Source: an uncultured bacterium
Lineage (GTDB): Bacteria > Cyanobacteriota > Vampirovibrionia > Gastranaerophilales > Gastranaerophilaceae
Assembly: GCA_902802825.1 (NCBI GenBank)
Contig: CADCNV010000008.1
Coordinates: forward strand, 34,901-77,504
Length of the DNA stretch: 42,604 nucleotides
Direction of reading: 5' to 3'
In this document: piece by piece, positions 16,985 to 25,093 of the stretch
Layout of the letters: each line of letters begins with the position of its first letter
Position numbering within the stretch: the stretch's first letter is position 1
The notes under the pieces: generated by a model
The model's database searches: none
Told to the model about the DNA's origin: nothing
Seen by the model: the letters and a program-made list of their open reading frames with translations, nothing else
Translations under genes and position numbers: made by a program

Positions 16985-18610
16985 ATGAATGACAAACTCA
17001 AAGAAAGTTTAAAAATGCTGCCTGAGCTACCGGGGTGTTATATTTATTACAACTCGGATAATGAAATTATTTATGTAGGGAAAGCAAAAATTTTAAAACG
17101 CAGGGTAAAATCGTATTTTAACCGCAAACATGACAGTGTTAAAGTTAATGTTTTGGTTTCTCAGATTGATCATTTGGAATATATAATTACAAATTCCGAA
17201 GTTGAGGCGCTGATTTTAGAAAGTCATTTAATAAAAAAACATAAACCAAAATACAATATTTTACTTAAAGACGATAAAAAATATCCGTATTTTCTAGTTA
17301 CTGATGAGGATTTCCCGCGTATTCAGATTGTGCGAAAACGCAATATAAATAAGCTAAAAGGCAGATATTACGGTCCTTATACCAATATAGGAGCTATGCA
17401 CTCTACTCTTGATTTCTTAAAGAAAATTTTTCCGTTGAAACAGTGCAAAACTCCACGTTTTAAATCCCGTCCCTGTCTTTATTATTCGATAGGCAAATGT
17501 CTTGCGCCTTGTCAGGGCTTGGTTTCAAGTGAAGAATATAAGGCAGTTGTTTCTCAGGCGGAACTGTTTTTGTCAGGGAAACAATCCGAACTTATGAAAC
17601 AACTTATGGCGCAAATTCAGAAATACTCGGATTCTTTACAGTTTGAAAAAGCCGCACGCCTCAGGGATAGTTATTTAGACTTGCAAAAAACACTGGAGAA
17701 ACAAAAAGTAGTATATGAAAATACTAAATTGAATGAAGATGTGATCTCTCTTGCTCATGAAGACGGGGTATTAGTTATTGTGATAATGATGATTAGAGAA
17801 GGACGTCTTATTGATAAAAAAGATTTCACTTTTGATGTTGAAGAAGAAGACAAAATTGAATATTTTGAAACATTTTTCAAAGAATATTATAATACATTAT
17901 CTTTAGAATTCCCTGACAGAATTGTTTCAGATGTATTGGAGCAAGTCGGAAATAAATCTCTTTATGAAAAATGGCTTAATATAATTTCAGGGAAAAATGT
18001 TAAAATAAGCTACGGTAAATCAGCTCAGGGTAAAGAACTCCAAAAGCTTGCGGATAAAAATGCTTTAGTGATTTTAAATAATGCAAAACTTTCAAAGATG
18101 TCCAAAATTAATGAAGATTTTAATCAAATCGGTTCATTTTTGAAGGAAAAATTAAAACTAAATAATTTCCCTTATCGCATGGAATGTTATGATATTTCGC
18201 ATATACAGGGTACAAATACGGTTGCCTCAATGGTTACGTTTATAAACGGTTTGAGTAAAAAATCAGAATACAGAAAATTTAAAATTAAATCGACTGAAGG
18301 TAAACCTGATGATTTTCTTTCTATGAAGGAAGTTTTGACTCGGCGTCTGTCAAGGTTAGGAGAAAAGGGCTGGGATAAGCCGGATTTAATTATAATAGAC
18401 GGCGGAAAGGGGCAGCTATCAAGCGTGATGAAAGTTGTTGAAGATATGGGAATTAAAGGAATAGATTTCGTATCGCTTGCAAAACGTCAGGAAGAAGTAT
18501 TTTTACCGCACAAGTCAAAATCAATATTGCTGCCGCGTGAATCAAGTGCGTTATTTTTGATCCAGAGAATCAGAGATGAAGCGCACAGATTTGCTATTAC
18601 TTATCACTGA
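16985..18610 (+). CDS. uvrC: Excinuclease ABC subunit C, lacking the C-terminal HhH domain
   Basis: UvrC makes both incisions in nucleotide excision repair. The GIY-YIG nuclease domain is at residues 15-95 (G-C-Y-I-Y-Y ... I-I-Y-V-G-K-A), followed by the cysteine segment C-L-Y-Y-S-I-G-K-C-L-A-P-C, a UVR helix (F-E-K-A-A-R-L-R-D) and the RNase H-like domain with E-C-Y-D-I-S-H-I-Q-G-T and I-I-I-D-G-G-K-G-Q-L. The protein stops at A-H-R-F-A-I-T-Y-H after 541 residues; typical UvrC continues about 60-70 residues into a tandem helix-hairpin-helix domain. No remnant of that domain is seen in other frames. The last 14 bp overlap a convergent gene. Confidence 0.93.
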   Translation: MNDKLKESLKMLPELPGCYIYYNSDNEIIYVGKAKILKRRVKSYFNRKHDSVKVNVLVSQIDHLEYIITNSEVEALILESHLIKKHKPKYNILLKDDKKYPYFLVTDEDFPRIQIVRKRNINKLKGRYYGPYTNIGAMHSTLDFLKKIFPLKQCKTPRFKSRPCLYYSIGKCLAPCQGLVSSEEYKAVVSQAELFLSGKQSELMKQLMAQIQKYSDSLQFEKAARLRDSYLDLQKTLEKQKVVYENTKLNEDVISLAHEDGVLVIVIMMIREGRLIDKKDFTFDVEEEDKIEYFETFFKEYYNTLSLEFPDRIVSDVLEQVGNKSLYEKWLNIISGKNVKISYGKSAQGKELQKLADKNALVILNNAKLSKMSKINEDFNQIGSFLKEKLKLNNFPYRMECYDISHIQGTNTVASMVTFINGLSKKSEYRKFKIKSTEGKPDDFLSMKEVLTRRLSRLGEKGWDKPDLIIIDGGKGQLSSVMKVVEDMGIKGIDFVSLAKRQEEVFLPHKSKSILLPRESSALFLIQRIRDEAHRFAITYH

Positions 18611-19091
18611 GAAAATCTTTAAGTTCATTTTTAATTTGTTTTTTTCGTTCTTCTGTTACAACTTTCTTATTATGGCCTACTGCTGCTCTGGCTTCGTAAA
18701 CTCTTTTAATTTTACCGTTTGCATCAATTTCAATTGCGTAGTCATCGGATTCGTTGTGACGTCCGTCTGTTGTCAGGTTCTCACGGAAGTTTAAATATAT
18801 ATCTTTCAATTCAGAAATAACATTATTATTCCCCAGCCATTTGTGGACAAATTTTTCATCCGGGCCAAGTCCCCCATCTGTCCTTATAACGGTTCTTATA
18901 TTATATATTGCTTCTGACATTCCGATACGGATTATTATATGCGGGAATCTTACGGTTTCATCCATTGCTAATTTTAAATTGTTGTATTTTGCCATATTAA
19001 AATTTATGGCATTCCCGCTACGGGTATCCATTTGCATTTCAACAATAAAATTTTGTAACCTGTTGGCCATCTCGTTTAACGTCGTTGGCAT
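18597..19091 (-). CDS. Hypothetical protein, 164 residues
   Basis: I do not recognise this protein. It is soluble and mixed alpha/beta, with a polar N-terminal helix, a middle containing F-P-H-I-I-I-R-I-G-M-S-E-A-I-Y, a strand segment D-D-Y-A-I-E-I-D-A-N-G-K-I-K-R-V-Y, and a Lys-rich C-terminal helix. A strong GGGGGG ribosome site lies about 6 nt before the ATG. It follows the DUF711 gene by 12 nt and is probably the last gene of the rimI-bioY-motor operon. Its 3' end replaces the position where the rest of uvrC would be expected. Confidence 0.7.
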   Translation of the reverse strand: MPTTLNEMANRLQNFIVEMQMDTRSGNAINFNMAKYNNLKLAMDETVRFPHIIIRIGMSEAIYNIRTVIRTDGGLGPDEKFVHKWLGNNNVISELKDIYLNFRENLTTDGRHNESDDYAIEIDANGKIKRVYEARAAVGHNKKVVTEERKKQIKNELKDFLSDK

Positions 19092-19103
19092 TAAATTGCC
19101 CCC

Positions 19104-20465
19104 CTAATTATTCATACTGTGTATTGGTGCAGGTATTCTTCCGCCTCTTTCTACAAATGCTGATGCAGATAAATTATTCACCGGCATAACAGGTGCATCT
19201 CCGAGTAGCCCTCCAAAATGCACGCTATCTCCGACATTTTTGCCTATGGCAGGAATTACTCTTACTGCGGTTGTTTTTTTATTAATCATTCCAATAGCCA
19301 TTTCATCTGCAATCATCCCTGCGATTGTACTATCAGGTGTGTCTCCCGGTATTGCAATCATATCAAGTCCGACAGAACATACTGATGTCATCGCTTCAAG
19401 TTTATTGATATTAAGATATTTTTTATTTGCGGCCTCAATCATTCCTGCATCTTCAGATACAGGAATAAAAGCCCCTGATAATCCTCCGACATGTGAACTA
19501 GCCATAATTCCGCCTTTTTTTACGGCATCATTAAGCATCGCAAGTGCAGCTGTTGTGCCGTGAGCACCTGCGTGTTCAAGACCCATTGCCTGAAAAATCC
19601 CTGCAACACTGTCGCCAACTGCCGGTGTTGGGGCAAGTGATAAATCTATAACTCCGAAAGGAATCCCTAATCTGTCAGAAAGTTTTCTTCCGATAAGTTC
19701 TCCTGTCGATGTTATTTTATATGCAGTCTGTTTAATTTTATTTGCAAGTTCACTCATGTCAGCTTTGTTATCCAAAGCCAAAACTGCGGCTCTGACTACA
19801 CCGGGCCCTGAAACGCCGACATTAAGAGCTACTTCCGGTTCTCCAATACCGCAAAATGCTCCTGCCATAAACGGATTATCACTTGGAACATTACAAAATA
19901 CAACAAGTTTTGCTGCACCTATACAATCATTATCTTGAGTTAAGATTGCAGATTCTTTTATTATTTTGGCCATTTTAAGAACTGCATCCATGTTGATTCC
20001 TGCTTTTGAAGATGCAACATTGACTGATGAACATACTCTTTGGGTTTGTGCTAATGCCTGAGGGATACTCTCTATTAACAGTTTGTCGCCCTTAGTCATT
20101 CCTTTTTCAACTAATGCACTGAATCCGCCGACAAAGTTCACGTTTACTTCTTTAGCAGCCGCATCAAGTGTTTTTGCAATTTTGACATAATCAGGATTTT
20201 TACATGATTCACCGATAATTGATATTGGAGTGACGGAAATTCTTTTGTTTATAATTGGAATAGAATACTCGTCTGCCAATTCGTCAGCATAAGATACCAG
20301 ATTTTTAGCATATTTTTTTATCTTGTTATATATGTTTTCGCACACTTTATCGCAATCTTCAGTTATGCAGTCTCTCAAACTTAATGCCAATGTTACAGTC
20401 CTGATATCAAGATTGTACAGCTTAATCATATTTATTGTTTCTAAGATATTGCTTTCTTCTATCAT
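19104..20465 (-). CDS. PFL-family protein (UPF0210/DUF711)
   Basis: The 453-residue protein matches the DUF711 family in length and motifs: [40 protein letters not shown] and [11 protein letters not shown]. It is structurally related to pyruvate formate-lyase-type barrels, but its reaction is not established and no glycyl-radical motif is seen. In many genomes it is paired with an ACT-domain protein; none is present here. The start codon lies one nt after the stop of the OmpA/MotB-like gene, so translation is probably coupled. Confidence 0.88.
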   Translation of the reverse strand: MIEESNILETINMIKLYNLDIRTVTLALSLRDCITEDCDKVCENIYNKIKKYAKNLVSYADELADEYSIPIINKRISVTPISIIGESCKNPDYVKIAKTLDAAAKEVNVNFVGGFSALVEKGMTKGDKLLIESIPQALAQTQRVCSSVNVASSKAGINMDAVLKMAKIIKESAILTQDNDCIGAAKLVVFCNVPSDNPFMAGAFCGIGEPEVALNVGVSGPGVVRAAVLALDNKADMSELANKIKQTAYKITSTGELIGRKLSDRLGIPFGVIDLSLAPTPAVGDSVAGIFQAMGLEHAGAHGTTAALAMLNDAVKKGGIMASSHVGGLSGAFIPVSEDAGMIEAANKKYLNINKLEAMTSVCSVGLDMIAIPGDTPDSTIAGMIADEMAIGMINKKTTAVRVIPAIGKNVGDSVHFGGLLGDAPVMPVNNLSASAFVERGGRIPAPIHSMNN

Positions 20466-20466
20466 A

Positions 20467-21159
20467 TTAATGTTTCAACCCGAAAAATGTCGCCAAACTC
20501 CAGTCTGCAACTTTTAATTTAATTTCTACACGTCTGCTCTTTGCCATATCTTCATTACCGTTTGCATCAAGTATGAGGTCATTGAAACTTCTGCCTTCAA
20601 CTGTAATCATATGTCTGAATTCGTCATTATATTCAGGGTTATATTTACCTTTTAACATGTAAGAAGCCACGGATGTTGCTCTTTTTGCACTTAAATCCAT
20701 ATTATAAACAAATTGATCATTAATGTTTTTTAAACCTGCAAATGCCTGAGAATCAGTATGTCCCTCTATGATAATGCTATCTATGTTGGCCGCAAGTTTA
20801 GGATTTGAAAATATAGTGTTTACATAAATAGGAGTTAACTCATCAAGGAATTTTTTCCCTTCCGGTTTTAATATATAACTGTTTACTTCGAACAACGCGG
20901 ATGAAGGTATTTCCAAATCTCCTGTCATAAGATCTACTTGAGCGTTGATATGCTGTCTTTGAAGTTCTCCTTCAATTTTTTTTGCTACTTCCATTTTTAA
21001 ACGCTGTTGTTGAACGGTTTTTTGATTAAATCCTGTCATTGCGAGTACAAAAAGCGTAATAAAAATGATAGCCAAACCCAACATCAGATCGGACATTGTA
21101 ACCCAAAATATATTTCCGCTTTCATCTTCAGAATTGTGTTTCTTCTGCATTATTGCCAT
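20467..21159 (-). CDS. MotB/OmpA-like peptidoglycan-binding motor protein (ZorB-like)
   Basis: The 230-residue protein has one N-terminal membrane helix (about 19-43) carrying an aspartate (Asp24 in [10 protein letters not shown]), the position of the ion-binding Asp in MotB and ZorB. The C-terminal OmpA domain has [21 protein letters not shown] and K-S-R-R-V-E-I-K, the peptidoglycan-binding signature. With the adjacent MotA-like protein it should form an ion-driven rotary unit anchored to the wall. AGGAG lies 10 nt upstream. No flagellar genes, ZorC, ZorD or ZorE are nearby, so the driven partner is unknown. Confidence 0.85.
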   Translation of the reverse strand: MAIMQKKHNSEDESGNIFWVTMSDLMLGLAIIFITLFVLAMTGFNQKTVQQQRLKMEVAKKIEGELQRQHINAQVDLMTGDLEIPSSALFEVNSYILKPEGKKFLDELTPIYVNTIFSNPKLAANIDSIIIEGHTDSQAFAGLKNINDQFVYNMDLSAKRATSVASYMLKGKYNPEYNDEFRHMITVEGRSFNDLILDANGNEDMAKSRRVEIKLKVADWSLATFFGLKH

Positions 21160-21172
21160 TTATAGATTTCTC

Positions 21173-22078
21173 CTAAAACAGACCGTCAACTTCATCTTTT
21201 CCGCTTGAACCCTTTGCAACTTCTTTCATCTGTTTATTAAGCTGATTTAAACCGAATATCAAATTTTCAAGATACGGAACTAAATTTGCAGCCATTGTTT
21301 CATTAAATGCACTTTTAAATTGCTTTGGCATTGTACCTATCAAATTTGCGGCAGAATTGTTTTGAATTTTTGATTCACGCAAAAGTTCATATAAGAATTT
21401 TTCGGATGAAATACTTGCAAATAATTCTCCCATAATATTTTGAATTTTTGCTGATGCTTGTTTACAAAGTATCTGGAACAGGATCTTTTCAATCATCAGA
21501 TACACCAAAGATGAAGATACGGCAACAACTGATACAAATGCTGCTGCCTGCATTCCCTGCATGAATGCCGCAACTGAGTTAATTGTTTTTTCAGGTGATG
21601 TGAAGTCAATCATACCGAAAGCAATTGCGATTTTCATAAATGTAAACAATGGCCCAAAACCTGTCAGAATTGTCGGTATTGTTTGTATCATTTTATAATT
21701 AAATTTTGAAGTTACTAATGTTTCGTCATTAAAGAAGTATAACGGGTCAAAAGTTGTCTGAACATTCTGAACGGTAGAAGATACATCCTGATATTGATAC
21801 TCTTCTCCTTCTTTCAATGCGACTGATTCCGAAAAAACCAAAGTATTTTTAAATTCAATCCAGGTGACAGATATATACGGATTAGACATCATCCATCCAT
21901 CAAGTTCTTTAAAACGAAAATTTAAGTCATTTTTCTTGAATGTAGATATAAAATTGATAATTTTTCTTAAATTTATATTTACTTTAATATATTGAATTAC
22001 ACAATAAAGAATTGATAATATAAACGTGAATATTACTATTAAAACAGGTATATCCGTAAAAATCTCTCTAAAATCCAT
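21173..22078 (-). CDS. MotA/TolQ/ExbB-like ion-channel motor protein (ZorA-like)
   Basis: Three membrane helices are visible: about residues 10-30, 134-156 (I-P-T-I-L-T-G-F-G-P-L-F-T-F-M-K-I) and 177-198 (A-A-A-F-V-S-V-V-A-V-S-S-S-L-V-Y). The G-F-G-P-L-F-T-F and G-M-Q-A-A-A-F-V-S segments match the channel-lining motifs of ZorA-type proteins (L-T-G-L-G-I-L-G-T-F; A-F-x-T-S). The long cytoplasmic tail of Zorya ZorA is absent, and only about 100 residues follow helix 3. GGAGG precedes the start, and the MotB-like gene follows after 13 nt. A two-protein motor is firm by architecture; its biological role is open. Confidence 0.78.
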   Translation of the reverse strand: MDFREIFTDIPVLIVIFTFILSILYCVIQYIKVNINLRKIINFISTFKKNDLNFRFKELDGWMMSNPYISVTWIEFKNTLVFSESVALKEGEEYQYQDVSSTVQNVQTTFDPLYFFNDETLVTSKFNYKMIQTIPTILTGFGPLFTFMKIAIAFGMIDFTSPEKTINSVAAFMQGMQAAAFVSVVAVSSSLVYLMIEKILFQILCKQASAKIQNIMGELFASISSEKFLYELLRESKIQNNSAANLIGTMPKQFKSAFNETMAANLVPYLENLIFGLNQLNKQMKEVAKGSSGKDEVDGLF

Positions 22079-22135
22079 AAGCCCTCCAAGCTTTTATATG
22101 TTCATATTATCATATTTCCCAATATCTATCAAATA

Positions 22136-22801
22136 TTAATCGGATATAAATCTTAAAAATTCATGAATATATTTACCAATTAATATCCCTACAAAACCTA
22201 AAACTATATCATATAGTATCTTTAAGCCGCTTTGTGCATTTATCCATGAATGTATGAATACCGAACCTTCACCTTTTATTAATGCAAGCAATATCATATA
22301 TACAATTCCGCAGATGTGTATTGCCGCAACTCCAAGTATGGCTGCAAGTATCATATTTAAAAATGAATATTTTTTATTAAGAAATGTTCCGGCAATAAAA
22401 ACCCCCAATATGAAAGCAATAATGTAGCCAAAACTATATTCCGCAATATATGTAATTCCCCCGCCTAATGCAAATACAGGTAATATAAACAATCCAACAG
22501 CAACGTATAAGCAAGCACATGTAGTTGCAAGTCGTCGTCCCAAAGCCGAGCAAATAAGCATAAGCACAGGGATTTGAGGAATAATACTAAAACTGTATAT
22601 AAAATCATCCGGAGCAAAATGTTTGCTAAAATTAAAGCCGGCAGGAATTATATAATGTTTAATATTTATATCAATGAATGTTGCTCCGATTAAAAGCAAG
22701 GTGCATAATATCCCGAGCATAAAATTATTTACGGGAATTTTCACGCTTTTGCGCTTTTTATCAAGGCGCTTCATTTTAGGAATAAGGACTTCTTCAGGCA
22801 T
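22136..22801 (-). CDS. bioY: BioY-type biotin transporter (ECF substrate-binding subunit)
   Basis: The 221-residue protein has about six membrane helices. The BioY hallmark is present as P-Q-I-P-V-L-M-L-I-C-S-A-L-G-R-R-L, followed by L-Y-V-A-V-G-L-F-I-L-P-V-F-A-L-G-G-G and F-G-Y-I-I-A-F. BioY imports biotin alone or with ECF ATPases; no ECF partner genes are in the window. The N-terminus is basic and cytoplasmic. The start codon at 22801 lies inside the rimI gene (8-nt overlap), suggesting translational coupling to rimI. Confidence 0.82.
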   Translation of the reverse strand: MPEEVLIPKMKRLDKKRKSVKIPVNNFMLGILCTLLLIGATFIDINIKHYIIPAGFNFSKHFAPDDFIYSFSIIPQIPVLMLICSALGRRLATTCACLYVAVGLFILPVFALGGGITYIAEYSFGYIIAFILGVFIAGTFLNKKYSFLNMILAAILGVAAIHICGIVYMILLALIKGEGSVFIHSWINAQSGLKILYDIVLGFVGILIGKYIHEFLRFISD

Positions 22802-23330
22802 TTATAAGTATTTTCTCCTCAAGTTGTTTACTTTTTTGTTCAAACGGAATTTTAAATTCATCATAAAATATGTTTTTTGTCCACATAATCATAGCATCTT
22901 CGTCATTGTCCTGATAATACTTTTTTCTTATGCCAAAAGATGTAAAACCATATTTCTCATATAGTCCGATTGCAGCTTTGTTACTCACACGAACTTCTAA
23001 GGTCAGATATTTAATCATTTCTTTATAGCAGTCATCGAGAACATGTTTTAATAATGCTTCTCCGTATCCTTTGCGTCTGTGATCCGTGTCAACAGCGATA
23101 TTTGTAATATGTGCTTCTTCAAGAATATGCCAGGTCCCCGCGTATGCAACAAGTTTGCCTTGTTCATCAAAAAGTGAATAGTACCAGGCAAGTTCATTAC
23201 TTAATTCCTGTAAGAATGAATCTTTAGACCAGTGGTGTGCACCGTAAGCTTTTGCTTCAATCTCGATAACACCGTCAATATCTTCAGTGGTCATCCTTTT
23301 AATTGTAACATTCCTGATATTATTGTTCAT
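22794..23330 (-). CDS. rimI: RimI-type GNAT N-acetyltransferase
   Basis: The 178-residue GNAT protein has the acetyl-CoA loop D-H-R-R-K-G-Y-G-E-A-L-L (about residues 82-93), the preceding strand I-T-N-I-A-V-D, and the RimI-typical L-E-V-R-V-S-N-K-A-A-I-G-L-Y-E-K-Y-G-F. RimI acetylates the N-terminal alanine of ribosomal protein S18 in E. coli; other protein targets are possible. A C-terminal extension of about 25 residues is Lys/Glu-rich. It is the first gene of the minus-strand operon. An extended -10 TACAAT ends 6 nt before the ATG and no Shine-Dalgarno site is present, so the mRNA is predicted to be leaderless. Confidence 0.88.
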   Translation of the reverse strand: MNNNIRNVTIKRMTTEDIDGVIEIEAKAYGAHHWSKDSFLQELSNELAWYYSLFDEQGKLVAYAGTWHILEEAHITNIAVDTDHRRKGYGEALLKHVLDDCYKEMIKYLTLEVRVSNKAAIGLYEKYGFTSFGIRKKYYQDNDEDAMIMWTKNIFYDEFKIPFEQKSKQLEEKILINA

Positions 23331-23336
23331 ATGTAA

Positions 23337-23345
23337 ATTGTACCA
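23337..23345 (-). promoter_or_regulatory. Extended -10 promoter abutting the rimI start codon
   Basis: Minus-strand TGG followed by TACAAT (23342-23337), six nt, then ATG at 23330. A weak TTTGAA lies 17 nt upstream (23365-23360). Confidence 0.6.
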
Positions 23346-23632
23346 TAATTTGGTATTTTTTCAAAATACATGTTTTATTAATTATTCACACAATAATTTA
23401 TCTTAATAAAAATTTACAAATTTGTATTAAATGTGTTTAAATATGAATAAAAGCCAAATCTTTTAAATTGTAGTTGTGTGCTATCTTTATAAAAACAATA
23501 ATATAAAAACATGTTAAAACTGTTTAAAATATTGGATTTTGCCCCTTGCTTTAAAAAATTCAGCAAGTATTATTGTTATACTCACAATTATTATGCGCAA
23601 TTGTGTAAATTACAGCCGAAAAAGAGGTATAT
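23346..23632. promoter_or_regulatory. Divergent AT-rich intergenic region with the infA operon promoter
   Basis: About 300 nt separate rimI (minus) from infA (plus). I see no gene. Near the infA end, CTTGCT/AGCAAG form a small hairpin around 23546-23569. TGT followed by TATACT (23577-23582) makes an extended -10, with a start near 23589. CACAATT/AATTGTG (about 23583-23605) can form a hairpin overlapping that start and could be an operator. GAGG lies about 8 nt before the infA ATG. The middle, 23370-23540, is very AT-rich with no further structure that I can support. Confidence 0.5.
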
Positions 23633-23848
23633 ATGGCAAAAGACGTAATAGAATTCGTAGGCACTATCATTGAATCTATGCCTAATGCGATGTTCAAAGT
23701 TAAACTTGAAAATGACCATGAGATATTGGCTCATATTTCTGGGAAAATAAGAAAAAACTTTATCAGAATACTGCCGGGTGACAAAGTAAGAGTTGAAATG
23801 ACCCCTTATGATTTGACCAAAGGCCGTATCACATTCAGATTAAAATAG
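23633..23848 (+). CDS. infA: Translation initiation factor IF-1
   Basis: The protein is 71 residues, a single OB-fold, and binds the A site of the 30S subunit during initiation. It begins [12 protein letters not shown] and contains [16 protein letters not shown] and [21 protein letters not shown], all characteristic. Its length is standard. It opens the ribosomal protein operon, 36 nt before rpmJ, a common order in bacteria. The usual neighbours secY, adk and map are not upstream here. Confidence 0.97.
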   Translation: MAKDVIEFVGTIIESMPNAMFKVKLENDHEILAHISGKIRKNFIRILPGDKVRVEMTPYDLTKGRITFRLK

Positions 23849-23884
23849 AATCTCACGAACACTTATATATAAAGGAAAAGAAAA

Positions 23885-23998
23885 ATGAAAGTAAGATCAT
23901 CAGTAAAGAAAATTTGCGACAAATGCAAATGTATTAAAAGAAAAGGCAGAATTGCCGTAATTTGCGAAAACCCAAAACACAAACAACGTCAGGGTTAA
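23885..23998 (+). CDS. rpmJ: 50S ribosomal protein L36
   Basis: This 37-residue protein reads [16 protein letters not shown] at its start and ends in H-K-Q-R-Q-G. The zinc ligands Cys11, Cys14, Cys27 and His32 are present, so it is the zinc-binding (C+) form. AAAGGAAAAG precedes the ATG. The order infA-rpmJ-rpsM is the usual one. Confidence 0.97.
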   Translation: MKVRSSVKKICDKCKCIKRKGRIAVICENPKHKQRQG

Positions 23999-24000
23999 TC

Positions 24001-24151
24001 GTGAGTGGAAACTGCGCACTCTCAGCAGTTGGTGAGGAAGTATTTATGCCTCATATCAAAAAAAATCTAACACCAGGTGCGTCAATTAAGGACAGCTTAT
24101 GATTTCGACAGTGTTGTTCAGGCGCGCAAAGCCAAAGAAAAGGAGAAAAAA
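24001..24151 (+). promoter_or_regulatory. rpsM leader region with possible short leader ORF
   Basis: This 150-nt spacer precedes the alpha-operon part of the cluster. It has GAGTG/CACTC and TGAGG/CCTCA stem possibilities. It also holds an 18-codon frame at 24046-24102 ([18 protein letters not shown]) with GAGGA about 7 nt upstream of its ATG. The rpsM ribosome site AAAGGAG lies at its end. In E. coli, S4 represses translation at the equivalent place, so an autoregulatory structure is plausible but not shown. Confidence 0.35.
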
Positions 24152-24517
24152 ATGGCAAGATTAGTAGGGGTAGATTTACCTCGTAACAAAAGAATGGAAG
24201 TAGCTCTGACATACATTTACGGTATCGGGCCTACTCGTGCTAAGAAAATTTTAGCAGCAACAGGTATTTCACCTGATTTAAGAACAGATAACTTAACAGA
24301 AGAAGATATTAAAGAACTTCGTAACGAACTTTCAAATTACCATATTGAAGGGGATTTGAGACGTGATGTTGCGATGAATATCAAACGTTTGCAGGAAATC
24401 GGTTCATACAGAGGACTTCGTCACAAACGTAAGCTCCCATGCCGAGGACAAAGAACAAAAACCAATGCAAGAACTCAGCGTGGTAAAAAAGGTGCTGCAA
24501 TTGCAGGTAAAAAGTAA
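24152..24517 (+). CDS. rpsM: 30S ribosomal protein S13
   Basis: The 121-residue protein begins [14 protein letters not shown] and contains the signature [14 protein letters not shown] and the basic tail [17 protein letters not shown]. The ATG at 24152 is correct because AAAGGAG stands 6 nt upstream and the first residues match the family; an in-frame ATG at 24077 would add a non-homologous 25-residue leader. S13 contacts the head of 30S and the P-site tRNA. It is followed by rpsK after 28 nt. Confidence 0.97.
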   Translation: MARLVGVDLPRNKRMEVALTYIYGIGPTRAKKILAATGISPDLRTDNLTEEDIKELRNELSNYHIEGDLRRDVAMNIKRLQEIGSYRGLRHKRKLPCRGQRTKTNARTQRGKKGAAIAGKK

Positions 24518-24545
24518 GAATTAAATTAATATAAAGGAAAGAAAA

Positions 24546-24932
24546 ATGGCAAGACCAAGAACTACAAAGAAAAAAGAAAAGAAGAATGTATTACAGGGAG
24601 TTGTACATATTCAGTCAACTTTCAATAATACAATCGTAACTTCTACTGACACTCAGGGTAATGCTATTGCTTGGGCAACAGCCGGAGCATCGGGCTTCAA
24701 AGGTGCCAGAAAAGGAACACCGTTCGCAGCTCAGTCAGCAGCTGAAATGGTAGCAAAAAAATCAATCGACCAAGGTATGAAAAAGGTAGAAGTTCATATC
24801 AAAGGGCCGGGTTCAGGCAGAGAAACTGCTATCAGAGCAATTCAGGCAGCAGGTTTGGAAATTACATTAATTAAAGATGTTACTCCAATTCCTCATAACG
24901 GCTGCCGTCCGCCTAAAAAACGTAGAGTATAA
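24546..24932 (+). CDS. rpsK: 30S ribosomal protein S11
   Basis: The 128-residue protein shows the S11 core: [33 protein letters not shown] and the C-terminal [11 protein letters not shown]. It forms part of the 30S platform. AAAGG precedes the ATG. The length is standard. The spacer after it, before rpsD, is unusually long and structured. Confidence 0.97.
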   Translation: MARPRTTKKKEKKNVLQGVVHIQSTFNNTIVTSTDTQGNAIAWATAGASGFKGARKGTPFAAQSAAEMVAKKSIDQGMKKVEVHIKGPGSGRETAIRAIQAAGLEITLIKDVTPIPHNGCRPPKKRRV

Positions 24933-24934
24933 CA

Positions 24935-25019
24935 AAGGCACTAGGTTGCTAGGGCATTAAGGCACTAGGAACTTAGAAAATTTCTGTTGCCTCAGTGCCT
25001 TAGTACTCTTAGTATCTTT
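24935..25019 (+). repeat. Inverted octamer array in the rpsK-rpsD spacer
   Basis: Two direct copies of AAGGCACTAGG (24935-24945, 24959-24969) face inverted copies around AGTGCCTTA (24994-25002). Read on the appropriate strands, both arms break into 8-nt units with a consensus near CTAGTGCC (for example CTAGTGCC, TTAATGCC, CTAGCAAC; then CTGTTGCC, TCAGTGCC, TTAGTACT, CTTAGTAT). TAAGGCACT at 24958-24966 pairs perfectly with 24994-25002. Confidence 0.6.
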
Positions 25020-25026
25020 ACAAACC

Positions 25027-25073
25027 GCAGGGGCTTGCGATAATAGTCCAATCGTAAACCACAGATGCCCTGC
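25027..25073 (+). promoter_or_regulatory. Structured leader directly upstream of rpsD (candidate S4 autoregulatory site)
   Basis: GCAGGGGC (25027-25034) pairs with GCCCTGC (25067-25073), and the inner TTGCGAT pairs with ATCGTAA around a 9-nt loop, leaving an internal bulge. The structure ends about 9 nt before the rpsD ribosome site. S4 represses its own synthesis by binding mRNA in several bacteria, so this is a natural candidate site; the assignment is an inference from position. Confidence 0.4.
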
Positions 25074-25093
25074 AAAAAGAAAAGGAGAAAATA

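Noticed and set aside
18597..22078. Complete Zorya anti-phage system
   Set aside because: Only the motor pair is present; ZorC, ZorD or ZorE are absent and the ZorA-like protein lacks the long tail.
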